From Pelodera strongyloides (taxonomy: Eukaryota; Nematoda; Chromadorea; Rhabditida; Rhabditidae), in assembly GCA_036852015.1 (NCBI GenBank), contig JAANDG010000340.1:62001-126000 (forward strand): a DNA stretch of 64,000 bases, written 5' to 3'. The number at the start of each line of letters is the position of its first letter. The stretch's first letter is position 1. A program made the position numbers and the translations under genes. Of the stretch, positions 1 to 10,442 are shown piece after piece. Below the pieces are notes generated by a model. It was given only the letters and a program-made list of their open reading frames with translations, did no database searches and was not told the DNA's origin.

Positions 1-2081
1 TGAACTTGGCAACGTAGATAAGAAATTATTGCTCTACATCCTCTCCTCTCTAGTTCTATCACATTTGAGGAACGATTTGGTGTTGACTGACGACAGCTGG
101 AACGCACGACACTATAGATAAGAGTGATCCACTTTCGTAAGAAATTGATTGTAAGTAAGAAAATACATCATTCTTATATGTGTTTTATTTGTAGCGTACG
201 CTATTAGGCAAAAGGTTATTTATGTAAACAAATTTTGGAATTATTTATATCGAACTTATATCGAAAGTAATAGCATATGAAAAAGTATAATGAAAAGATG
301 CGAGTAGAGTACAACTGAACTGTCTACTGGTTTACTGGTTGATTACTTACCACATCCTTTCAAAAAAGGAAACGCACTTGATGTTTATGAGTCTCCTTTA
401 ATCAGCTGACCCCTGAACACATGTAGCTTTACCCAGCTTTACACAGCGGTGACCTGAGCAGCGCTAAATTTCAGCCACCGACCCTCCACTCAACGGTGTG
501 AATTACAAAAAAAAAAAAACAGAGTCCAAAAATACAGTTTTAATTCCTGCAACGCCGTTGTGTTCAGCGCCGTTGTGTTCCTATTGTGTTCAGCGCGGCA
601 GACTGCCGCAACAGCTGGTGCACAAACGACGAGATTGACCTGACATGACGACTATGTGTGCCTCATCAACTCAGCAGGTCTGGGTCAGCCTGCGGAAGTA
701 TGGAAGGGACCAGATGGCAGACTTGACCTGAGCATGGCAATTCATCAGCCCGTTGCTTAAGTCGTTTCCCTACACAATAAGCACTGATGGGGCTTGCAGA
801 TCACACTAGAGCTTGTGACACTCACATCTGTGAAAGTCACAAGTTCCACATAGGAAACGTTGCATAAGTTGGACATGAAGGAAGCAAGTTTGCAAGGAAA
901 CAAGTTGGAAGATTCTGTAATCGCAACCGATTTAGCTTCTGTGAGTAAAATCAATGCACTTTCTCTTTGCTGACAACAACAAACACAAACAGGATTGCAT
1001 GTGATAAGGTCTGTTCCGAAATGGGGTGTGAACCTCACACAATAGTTCACTAACATTTGTTTACAGTTATTAAAGTACCGCAACACAGGTAGTAACAACA
1101 AAAATAACAAAAAGCAAAAACTATACAGAAGAGGCGTGCTAATTTATGAAACTGCATACACATACACGTATTTTATGAAACCGTAAAAAGAATAGCCCGA
1201 AAGTGAACATGGACGTCAACAAATTGCCTTATTGTTAGTCACTCAAGATTAATCCGATGACTGGGAGCTGGGATTGCGAGTGGTATGGGCCTCTAGTCGA
1301 AGCAACCTTGAATAACACATTGGACTTCAAAAAAGGTTCTATGCCGACGCATGATGCCTGCATGCTTTGCGCGTCAATTTAAAAAAAAAATAATAATAAT
1401 TTTCTGCCAGTCCCTGTTTTTGATTATTTTTCTGAAATAATGGGCACAAAAATATAACACGCCACTCAAAGAATAAGATAAGAGTATTGAAGGATACTAA
1501 TCTGATGCCTCTCTGTAAAGCCTTCCTCACGTTTTATTGTAGCACACAATTTTTGTCAAAACCGATATCTGAAAATATTTTTATTTTTACCAGACAGCTT
1601 CGCCGCCTGAGGCGTCTATTCCTACTTATGAAACGACTGTAACGTAGATGGAAATTTTTACGAATGAAGACGCACACGAGGAATCTTACATGTGAATATT
1701 CTAATTTGAGCTGCGGCACTCTTTTATGCGCGAAGCGGAACAATTTATTCGAATTATACTTCCGTAACATGAGCGCTAGCACACGCTACTGTTACTCTTT
1801 TATATAAGAAGATATATCATCTTTATTAGACTGTTATTGTTGCATACGCCTGTTTAAAATCTTTGAATATTTCTTGACAGAATGTCTTTGTGCATGCGTT
1901 TACTTTTGTGTTATCGTTGGATTGATTGTAAAGTCAAGGAGGTTTAGGAACGAAGCCCCATTTTAAAATGCGTATCATGCTCACCCGCCATTATCTCATT
2001 TTTTTTTTAAATTCAATGGCTTTGTATCGGCGCATGATGCTAGTTTAAAATTCACTGTGATTTCAGCGAATTTCTTTTAAT
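1..2081. other. Intergenic stretch, no supported gene
   Basis: AT-rich non-coding sequence with a short A run near 508-520. The longest open frame, 757-1110 on the - strand, would encode 117 residues with a hydrophobic Leu-rich start, but it has no recognisable domain and no clear splice context, so I do not call it a gene. No RNA gene or transposon end was recognised. Confidence 0.5.
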
Positions 2082-3123
2082 CCTGAGGCCGTATTCACCA
2101 TTCTTACGGAAAAAATTCCCCGGGAAGACAAATTACCCAGGGACAATTTTCTAACGAAATCCTTCCCGGGAAATATTTTTGCCCTTTCCGGAAAAGTTTT
2201 TACCCCTTCCCGAATTCACGCTCCATTTGGGAAACGGGGAATTTTACCCAAGGGGAAATTCAAAGAAAACATATTTTATGGATATGTTTATGCTTAATTT
2301 TCATTGTAATTATAATTTTGCATTTTTTCGTTACTGAATCTAAGCACCCTCAATAATGATTAGTTAGAGAACAATTTCCGTTAGATAACCTTTAAGGACA
2401 ATACCCAACGAAAAATTGCTTACAGGTTGTACAAATAGGTTGTACAGACATTCTCCCAGTAAGATAAGGAGCAAAAAAAAAAAAAAGACTTCCGTTGCGG
2501 GGGGAATCGAACCCAGGTCTTGTGGGTGCGAGCCACAAACCCTAACCACTAGACCACAACGGATGGTGTTGTCTTTTCTAATAGCACTCGCTACAATACC
2601 TTTTTATGGAGATCTATTCTATTCTTTCTACAATAGTTTCTAAGATCTTCCTTCGCTTTCGCTATGATTTAGGTAGTAGTGCATTGACTCCATCCATAGC
2701 ACACTCAGACCATTTTTTAGGGTAGAATATATGTCGGACGCGTGCATTTCTTACGAAAAGCATTTTCGGAAGTCCATAGCACATGCTCAGACCATTTATT
2801 TATAGAATATACGCGTGCATTTTCGTTAATTAGTATATATTCCTTACAGTATTTTAGCCTTACCGTTAGTATTTGCTTACCGTTATTAAAGAGAATAGAA
2901 AATAAATTAAAAATGAGATAAAAACGTAAATATCTTAATTTTTTGTGCTACTTAAAGAAATAGATAGTTATTATTGTCAAACATTCAAATAAAACACAGA
3001 AATAATGTTTAAATACATTTAGAAAAATATACCACAACCGCAACACTAATTTCCACAACCCGTTTCCCAACTCGCCAACACCGGGTAATCGGGTAAAAAA
3101 TTTTCCGTTTCCCGTTGCTCAGG
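2082..3123. repeat. Putative foldback element upstream of the HSP70-like gene
   Basis: The left end begins CCTGAGGCCG and then ACGGAAAAAATT; the right end reads, in reverse complement, CCTGAGCAACGG and then ACGGAAAATTTT, giving imperfect inverted termini. The outer arms are rich in CCCGGGAA and GGGTAA motifs. A tRNA-like gene lies inside. The right end stops about 11 bp before the start codon of the HSP70-like gene, so the element probably supplies its promoter-proximal DNA and possibly a trans-splice acceptor (TTGCTCAG). Confidence 0.4.
2491..2563 (-). tRNA. tRNA-Glu-like gene with CGC (Ala) anticodon, irregular T arm
   Basis: The 7-bp acceptor stem (TCCGTTG/CAACGGA) is perfect, the D arm is standard, and the anticodon stem TGTGG/CCACA encloses the loop CTCGCAC, giving anticodon CGC. 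The body resembles nematode tRNA-Glu (start TCCGTTGTGGTCTAGTGG) with paired changes in the anticodon stem. The T arm is irregular: it holds a GGTTCGATTCC-type B box, but the 3' side has two extra bases and only about three pairs. A run of 14 T follows the 3' end, a good Pol III terminator. It could be a working oddity, a pseudogene or a SINE progenitor. Confidence 0.6.
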
Positions 3124-3134
3124 CCTTTCCAAAA

Positions 3135-6100
3135 ATGCAACCAATCTCAATCGGCATAGACTTTGGTACGACAAAGTCGTATGTGGGCATTTCTTTCCAA
3201 GGAAGCGTGGAGATCATACAAAACGAACAAGGTAGCATAGAAAAAATATTTCAGGCAGCACATACACTCCATCTTGTGTCGCCTTCACTGATTCTGTTCT
3301 TCTTGTCGGTGCTACTGCTTTGGATCAGATTAACGCAAATGTCGACAACACAGTAGTCGGAATCAAAAGGGCTTTGGGCCGTGAATATGGTCATAAAGGA
3401 CTGGAAGACAGCGCCGTCGAAATTGTAAACGGAGGTGGTAACCTACCCAAGTTTGACGTGAAGTTCCTGAACTCAAGCAGACAAGTCTGCCCCGAAGAGG
3501 CAGCTTCATTTATTTTTAGTAAACTCAAGGATATAGCTGAGACTTATCTCAAGGTTAACGGCTGCCCCACTACCACAGTTGAACATGTTACAATTGCGGT
3601 TCCCTTATTCTTTACTGGATCTCAAAGACAGGTGAGAAAGAGGATAATACATCAATACATGTGCTTTATTTTTTTCAGTTAATGTCCTTTCTAGCTTCGC
3701 GAGGATAGGAAACTTTTGCAATATTATGAATTCCGGTTGCAAAAGCATATCGAATTGCGCATGCTAATAATCGACAAAACTAAATGACCTCGTCCAGTCT
3801 CACGACTGGAAGAGAACTCGGCTCGGTATTCGGTCATTCCTATTTAAGTGTGCTTTGTCCGTCTCAGCTTTTCATCGTTTTTCGAAAACTTTCTGTCAGG
3901 CAGTCAAAGATGCCGCCACGATCGCTGGAGTAAATGCGCATCTCATCAGCGAGCCGGTTGCGGCTGCCATCGCAAGCGGAATACAAAATAAACACAAGGG
4001 GAAACGGAACGTATTGGTGTTCGATATTGGAGGAGGTTGTTTATATGCTTGACGGTGTCCAGTTTTCGTCTTTATCCAGAAAAAAACCGAAACCATTTGT
4101 GTTTCTTTTTTTCAAACAAGTTTTTTTGCGGACTGAATATTTTGAAGGGTAAAGTTTTTCTCAAGTTCTACCTCTATCACGCTATTTCCGCATAAGGTCA
4201 GTATTTTTGGGCTCAGGGATTTAAAGGGTCAGGCTCATGAAAGAACACCTATGCTGTATATTTCTCCTGTTGTGCGCATAAGCACTGCGACCCCACTTAT
4301 GAAAACGCCGTCTCCAGAAAGGCGAAGTTGAGAGAGTTATTTGGAGAAAGTTTTCGCAGTTGCATAAAATTGACTTTGGTGCTCAACTATCGCTGCTTGC
4401 TGTCAAAATCGGCTACGATCTATAGCAAATATTCAAAAAAAGGTAAGTTAACTGTTTGCTGGCTGCCAAACTGCCAAACTTAATGCACTTTAGGAAAATC
4501 CGAGGCCACAGTTTTGACAGTCGCGCGAATTGATCACGATGAGAGCTATTCGGTGGTTGGGACCGCTTCCGATTGCACTATTGGTGGTTGCTATTTTGAT
4601 GACATCCTTATGAAGTACTTTGAGAAAGAGCTGAAACTGGTAAGCACTCGATCGGTTTCCACTTCTTACTTATATTAGAACAAAAAAAGTGTTGGTTTGC
4701 CAGGTACAATTTTGTTTTTCCGAATGCCGCAAAAATCGCACTCCACATCATTGCAACAAAAACTCGCAGTTGTTCCCTGGTAAACAGTGCTACCAGCTAA
4801 TGTAGTTAACAACATTTTTTGCCCATTACTTCATCAGAAATCCTTTGCTAATATGGTAGGAACGATCAGCATTTATTTCAAAAATACTTGAGGGGGGGGG
4901 CGCAAAAATGTAAGACCTTTCTGACTACGATAGCTGGTGGAAGATCTGTAGTAGTTCTGCGAAATTTTGGTGTGCAGAAGGTGAGTCGCATGAATTGAGA
5001 AATATGCTGTGGGTCGGAAGTAATAATGAATAAAACTAATTCCAGTGCCTTCGCGAGAAGCGCGACATTCAACGTCTCCGAAAAGCATGCGAGACCGTCA
5101 AAAGTCAACTTTCCATTCTAAAGAGGGCAACTGTGGAGGCCTATCTTGATGGGAACGAAATTGACATCGCCCTCACTCGAAAGAAGTTCGAGGAGTTGTG
5201 TGCTAAGGTGTTTGGAAAAGCTGTCGACCTCGTAAAATATGCCTTGAACATGGCGCAAATGGACTGCTCCCAGGTAATTAATGAATACATCAAATGTATT
5301 TTTTTTTCAAATCAAAAGCTTTAATCTTTTTTATTTGATCCATCCAAAAATTCTTTCAGATAGACGAACTTGTCCTTATTGGAGGATGCACGCGGATTCC
5401 TATGATCCGCGACATGTTCTTCGCACTGTTCCCTGGAAAAAATGCGTTAGAGACTGTAAACCCAGATGAGATCATTGTCCGTGGTGCAGCTGTATATCAT
5501 GACATCTTACGTCATGGGGATAAAGTAGTCGTGAACGAAATTGTCTCGAAGCCCATTTGGTTATGTTCAGTAAGTGGGCTTTCTTTTATTTTTACATTCC
5601 TTTAGTTTGTCTCTTTTTTTCTTCTTCTTCAAGAGGCCCCAATAACAAATGGATGGCGTTACAATAATTGCTTTTTAAGTCGATCCACATCGAGCAAACA
5701 AAATTTAGCTTATCCTTATGAAGGTATACGATTGAATCCATTTAGGAAGATTCGATCGTCCAAACATCAACTAGTGGAAGGAGTCAGTTCCAAGTTGCAG
5801 ATATCCGCTCAAAGATTCCTTTTGAAACAACATTAACAATTCCAATCGAAGAAAAACAAAAACACAACTTTTTGGTAAATTGCCTTGTCTCCACTATATA
5901 GTTGTTGCTTTATGATCTACTATATGTATTACAACTTCGCACCTAACCAATATAACGCATTCCTTCTTTTCAGGTATATCAAGGGAAAGCGGGAGGACAG
6001 ATAGACGAGAAACTCAATTATTTTTTTATAAGAGAACCACAAAACGGATGCTTAAGTGTCAAAGTACTTTTGCGGGTGGATGAGGATCACCGTTTGACAT

Positions 6101-7184
6101 TGTACCAAGAGGTCACGGGCGCAGGTTCATGGATTCCAATCCCTCGTACTACAACTACAATCTGTGGATGTATGTCTCAAGTAAGTAATTGTTGACCTCC
6201 TGCCTGTATAATACCTTACAAATCAGCTTGTCATAAAACGTCATAAAACCAGCGAATTTTGCAGTGAGAACGCCCCTCATTGAGATGCACTAAATACAGC
6301 TTTTTTATTGATGTATCTTTATTGTGCAGCCACATCCATAATGCTCCTTGCAGGAGGACGTAAGAAAAATGGCTACTGAGCAGAGCGTGGAACGTGAACG
6401 TGTTGCGGCACGGACGGCTCTTGAAGTGTTTGTGTACGACTTACAGGGAAAATTCGATCGGCTTCCAGAAAATGCAAAGAAGTGTTTGCTAGAGATGTGC
6501 ACGTTTCTTGACTCTAGCAGCAGTTTTCAAGCTACAAAGGACACATTCGAAAGGCATAGAAGGGACCTTAACTGTTTTGTTACCAACGACGATGTCTCCA
6601 AACAAACCATACTCAACGATGCCGCGAATTTTCCAACCAACACACCCACAAACAAGGCGGCGCACACGCCGAGTGACAGCAGCTCTGAGAGCCAACAGAT
6701 ACCTATTCGGAAAAATATGGACTTATCGAATGTTAAGGGAAAACCATACGACAGACCAAGTTCTGCGGCTTGGAACTCCAACGCTCGTCATGAGAAATCT
6801 TCGAAAATTCGAAAACAAGAATTGGTTCACAAAGATGTCCATACGATGGAAGCACCATTTAGTGGCTCTCGCCAATCCGGCTCACAAATAAACCGTCCAT
6901 TTTTAGAATTCTACGAATCTAATGAGGCAGAGCCCCCATCAGCACAATTAGGCGCGCCGAAATCAAACGTCACACTTCATCGCACGCAACATCAAAGCGG
7001 GCAATTTACATATACCACAAATCTCAAAACAACAACAGATGGAGATATGCAGCCCACCGGAGAAAACAGCAAACACACGAGGCCACCGATATCCCCTCAG
7101 CAAGAACAGGAAGATTACTTTCCGAAACAGCCCAAAGTGAGCGAATCTTCTGTTTTGGTCTACGGAGGTACACAACTTTGCTGA
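3135..7184 (+). CDS. HSP70-like chaperone, divergent, nine exons
   Basis: Probable exons are 3135-3231, 3255-3631, 3900-4035, 4494-4639, 5046-5273, 5360-5569, 5746-5874, 5974-6180 and 6354-7184; phases match throughout, giving about 786 residues. HSP70 features visible are the N-terminal phosphate loop [13 protein letters not shown], the exon 3 motif FDIGGG (HSP70 signature 2, normally FDLGGGTFD) and exon 6 [13 protein letters not shown] (signature 3). Exons 6-8 cover a weakly conserved substrate-binding beta domain. Exon 9 starts with a helical-lid-like segment ([19 protein letters not shown]), then a Ser/Thr/Gln/Asn-rich, probably disordered tail of about 200 residues, making it longer than a normal 640-residue HSP70. 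ATP-dependent protein folding is the family role, but divergence makes activity uncertain. Intron 1 is only 23 nt (the paralogue has 70), so the gene may be damaged. There is no EEVD or KDEL end. Intron 3 holds a MITE arm near 4219. Confidence 0.75.
3232..3254 (+). other. 23-nt putative intron in the HSP70-like gene
   Basis: It begins GTAGCAT and ends ATTTCAG exactly where the - strand paralogue has a 70-nt intron, and removing it restores the HSP70 frame. It is shorter than typical nematode introns, so it may be a deletion remnant that can no longer be spliced. Confidence 0.6.
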
Positions 7185-8010
7185 TCGGTGTCGAACTAAT
7201 TCACCTTGCACAGCACAGCATAAACAATGCCTCGGTAGAATCGCAAAATAATTAATCTCCTAGAGCGAAAGTGATGGCCAACAAGATGTCAGTGAGAAGC
7301 GCGAGCACACAGGATTGTATAAAGCCGACGTTGGTCTGAACTAGAAAACAAGACAAAAAATAAGCACTTAAGCCACAAAAATTCCAATAAAAATTTCAAC
7401 TCGAAATCGGTGCTTGGTAAGTCAAAATAATTCAGGAAACCCCACTGGTCGAGTCGCACCGAAATCAGGAAAGACGACCCAACACATCAGCAAAATTTAG
7501 AGCGCCGCAGCCAAACGTTAGTCGCCTTCGCACGGAACATCAAAACGATCAATATAAATATGACTCAAATCACAAAGCAACAACAGCTGAGGATGTGCAG
7601 GCATCCGGAGGAAACCGCAACAACACGAGGGCACGGATCTCACCTAAACAAGAAAAAGATGATTATATTTCGAAACAGCCTAAGGTGAGCCAATCCTCTG
7701 CTTCAGTCTACGAGGTACATAAGCTTTGCTGATAGGTGGGGCCAGCCCACATGCTCTTGCACACAAAAAGAATGTCTCGGTAGAATGGCAAAACGATTAC
7801 TCTCATAGAGTGAAAGCGATGGCCAAGAAGAGGCCAGCGAGGAGCACAAGTACGCAAGATTGTGGAAATCCGCCGTTGGCGTGACAGTGAAAGCAAATAA
7901 TGCACGGCCACACCAACGTAAACCAGTAGTATTCCAATAAAAATTGCATATCGAAATCGTTGTTTGGTGAGTCGAGACAATTCAGGAAACCCGACTGACC
8001 GCATCGGATC
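6930..8010 (+). repeat. Tandem duplication of HSP70-like 3' tail exon and UTR (unit about 548 bp)
   Basis: The end of the last exon plus downstream sequence is repeated: the GTCTAC motif before the terminal Cys-stop is at 7158 and 7706, and AATAAA poly(A) signals fall at 7386 and 7936. A third, partial unit begins at about 7986 after another TTCAG acceptor. The copies have diverged substantially. Confidence 0.75.
7436..7732 (+). CDS. Duplicated tail exon of HSP70-like gene, open and flanked by splice sites
   Basis: After an AATTCAG acceptor, 98 codons stay open in phase 0 and end in a Leu-Cys-stop, like the end of the first unit. A GAG|GTACAT donor lies in phase 0 before the stop and could join a third exon-like stretch at 7986-8141 (51 codons open). 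The content is charged, Asn/Gln/Ser rich and homologous to the tail at about 6950-7184. The matching donor in unit one (about 7166) is out of phase by one base, so use of this exon by the upstream gene is doubtful. Confidence 0.35.
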   Translation, partial: ETPLVESHRNQERRPNTSAKFRAPQPNVSRLRTEHQNDQYKYDSNHKATTAEDVQASGGNRNNTRARISPKQEKDDYISKQPKVSQSSASVYEVHKLC

Positions 8011-8141
8011 GAATCCAGGAAAGAAGAACCAACTTTTGCGAGCACAAAGATAATGTGAAACCTCCAGGCTTTACAAGTGTGCCCAAGGAGGATAGGGAAC
8101 CTCCAACCACGTGTTTCGACTGGTTTTTTTGTTGCCTTTGA

Positions 8142-9460
8142 GTTAAACTGAATTTATGAAGAGCAAGTAACTATTTATCCACCAGATAGTTTTTTTTAAC
8201 ATTTCAACACAAACTTTTTTTCCGCGCCAAAGAAGTCAGTTTAAGTCACCGTGAATGTCATCAAGTAGCTTTTGCATTTTTAAGCTTTTATAATATTACA
8301 GAAAAAACCGCCACTGGCAAAAATTTGTCTATTCATTTCGCCAGTTTTAGTCACACAGCTACAAATTCTATACCATGCATAAATTTTCTACCATAGTGTG
8401 TTCAGCGTTGCCAAATGCTCGGTTGCGTTACGTCGACAGAAATCATCCTTGTGCGTTGAGGCCGAAATTGCGCTTTTCGAATAACTGCAAATGACTACGG
8501 ATAACAAGTTTATCATTCCGGCGGTTCTGTGTAGAACCTCGCTTCATTGGAGAGGCTAATCTGCCACGACACGCTGATGATTTTTGCAACATCGTGACAT
8601 TTATCATAAATGTCACGCAGTTGGCGCGGTCGAAAGGGGAAAGCTTGTTTTTCCGATGTTTGTGTGCAGACGTATAAATTCTGTCGATGTGAGGATACTC
8701 TGCGGCTTGATCTACTTCCGACCGGCCCTATGCGTTTCACTCACTTCGGAAATCAACAAACGTCGTCGTTCGTCAACGCGTTATCGCTTTGGTCCGCTTG
8801 CACAAGCAGTCACTCGGATCGCCTTTCAACATGGTGTGTGCTCTTTTTGGCTGATGAGCCGAATAGGAGGAGCTCCATATCCCGGAACTATACTGGTGTT
8901 GGATGTAAACAGAATTTCGTGGCTAGTGGCGCAACCGACGCTTGACAGCGCTGCACACTAATTGTAAGGAGAACTTATTAATTACTAATAACGTCGAAAG
9001 GGGACCACGTTCACAACGAAGGCCAACTACATTAACAAGGTCCAGATCTCCGATTCCGCCAAGAGGTTCGTCACTGAGATCAAAATCCTCATGCAGGTTG
9101 TGCCCATCGACGGAGTTTGCAACCCTGGTGAAAAAAACTTCTGCGACGACTCAAAGTTACAGCGTAATGTCAATGTTGTATGCTGACGGCAGACTAGGCG
9201 ACCAACTATTTGTCGTTATCCAGGATTCCCTCAGCGAGGACCCTTCACGGCTGAGTATCTCTGCGTGCAACGCATATTACGACTAAAAATCTTTTTTTTT
9301 ATTGGTTCAACAACGTTGTATTCGCAAATAATACGCTAGAACACCCTTTTTAGTCGTCGATAGTTGCTCGTCGTTCAAGACCATATTTCTATTGCGAATC
9401 CTCGTTTATGACTATGGGGTCGAAACGAGGTCCCCTTCCAATTCTCCACTTTCCGCACTC
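8142..9460. other. Intergenic stretch with a possible exon at 9001-9186
   Basis: Mostly non-coding. On the + strand, 9001-9186 reads as 61 codons with coding-like composition, a basic start, three cysteines and a terminal Cys-stop; it vaguely resembles a secreted-protein exon (an NTR/TIMP-like beta strand is one weak idea) but I cannot identify it. A 23-bp palindrome, GTGACATTTAT-centre, lies near 8597-8619. The flanking open frames lack support. Confidence 0.3.
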
Positions 9461-10442
9461 AAAAGGTCAGGCCCACCGATATAAACATATGTTTATTATT
9501 TGATCATAATGCATATAAAGGGTGTTTATTACAATATTGTTGCGACTGGCGCAACCGCCTTTCTTATATGTCACCCTTATTACCGTAATCGTTCACTATT
9601 CGTTTCACTTGTTATCGCGAGTAGATTGTCTGTACCGTAACCATATAGTTTAGGATTATTTATCATTCCTCACTTCGGAGGATTAACGTTGATTATTATT
9701 CTTGTAGTAGCACTATGAGTTTGGCCTAGTGCCGTATTTACCCTGACAGTAAAGGGGTCCCAATTTATATTATTCTTCTCCGCATCGTCGTCATCGGATA
9801 CGTACGTTTATAGCTGAAAGGTTCCTTATATATTGCTCTCCCACTTTGCTATCCTTTGTAGGTTCTTGTTAGACCTTATTAGCACTTACACAACTCAGGA
9901 TTGAGGACCCGACGTAAGGGCCCAAGTGACCGCTGGACCGAGTAAGTAAACCGGCCAGCGTAGGTAGACTGTGACGTAAGCAGCACCTAATTGCCTTTGA
10001 GATTGTATCCTAGTGTGCTCAATTGTCCTATTGACTCTTTTGCTAGCTATTGTTAGTGCAATAATAAACCTTTATTATATACAACGGTTGTACTCTGGAC
10101 TTCGGGTCGAAGACTGCAATACAGTCTCTATAAATATATACATACTAAATATCATTCAGCTTCACCCTGGGGACGTGTTTCCGTTGCGCTTTCCTACTAA
10201 AGGTACCGTAGGCAGGTGATTTGCATAGTCATTTGCATATACACCTTTGATGTGGAAATGCACTTCTCTTCCCAAGGCCTGTCTACGGTACCTTTAGTAG
10301 GAATGCTCACCGGAAACACATCCCCAGGGTGAAACTGAATGATATTTAGTTTGTATATATTGTAATAAACATCTTTTATATGCATATATGATCAAATAAT
10401 AAATATAGGTTTATATCGGTGGGCTTGACCTTGACCCTTTAA
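9461..10442. mobile_element. TTAA-type foldback MITE interrupted by a solo LTR
   Basis: The left arm carries AGGTCAGGCCCACCGATATAAAC and the right arm the complementary TTATATCGGTGGGCTTGACC...CCCTTTAA. The arms are long and include a second inverted pair around CTACTAAAGGTACCGTAG. The left TTAA is mutated. The same family recurs at 26670-27197 and 60838-61231. An LTR is inserted at 9538-10132. Confidence 0.75.
9538..10132. mobile_element. Solo LTR (about 595 bp)
   Basis: The sequence beginning TGTTGCGACTGG and ending CAGTCTCTATA is flanked by AATAT on both sides (9533-9537 and 10133-10137). It interrupts a MITE arm that is continuous in paralogous copies (TTATTACAATATATAC). AATAAA near 10062 could be its poly(A) signal. 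No coding region is present. It matches none of the LTRs of the three larger elements here. Confidence 0.65.

Noticed and set aside
757..1110. 117-codon - strand frame with hydrophobic start and several Cys
   Set aside because: No domain, no splice support and low-complexity surroundings; could be chance.
9001..9186. Assignment of the possible exon to the NTR/TIMP family
   Set aside because: Only a vague resemblance; the N-terminal CXC signature and partner exons are missing, so it is left unidentified.
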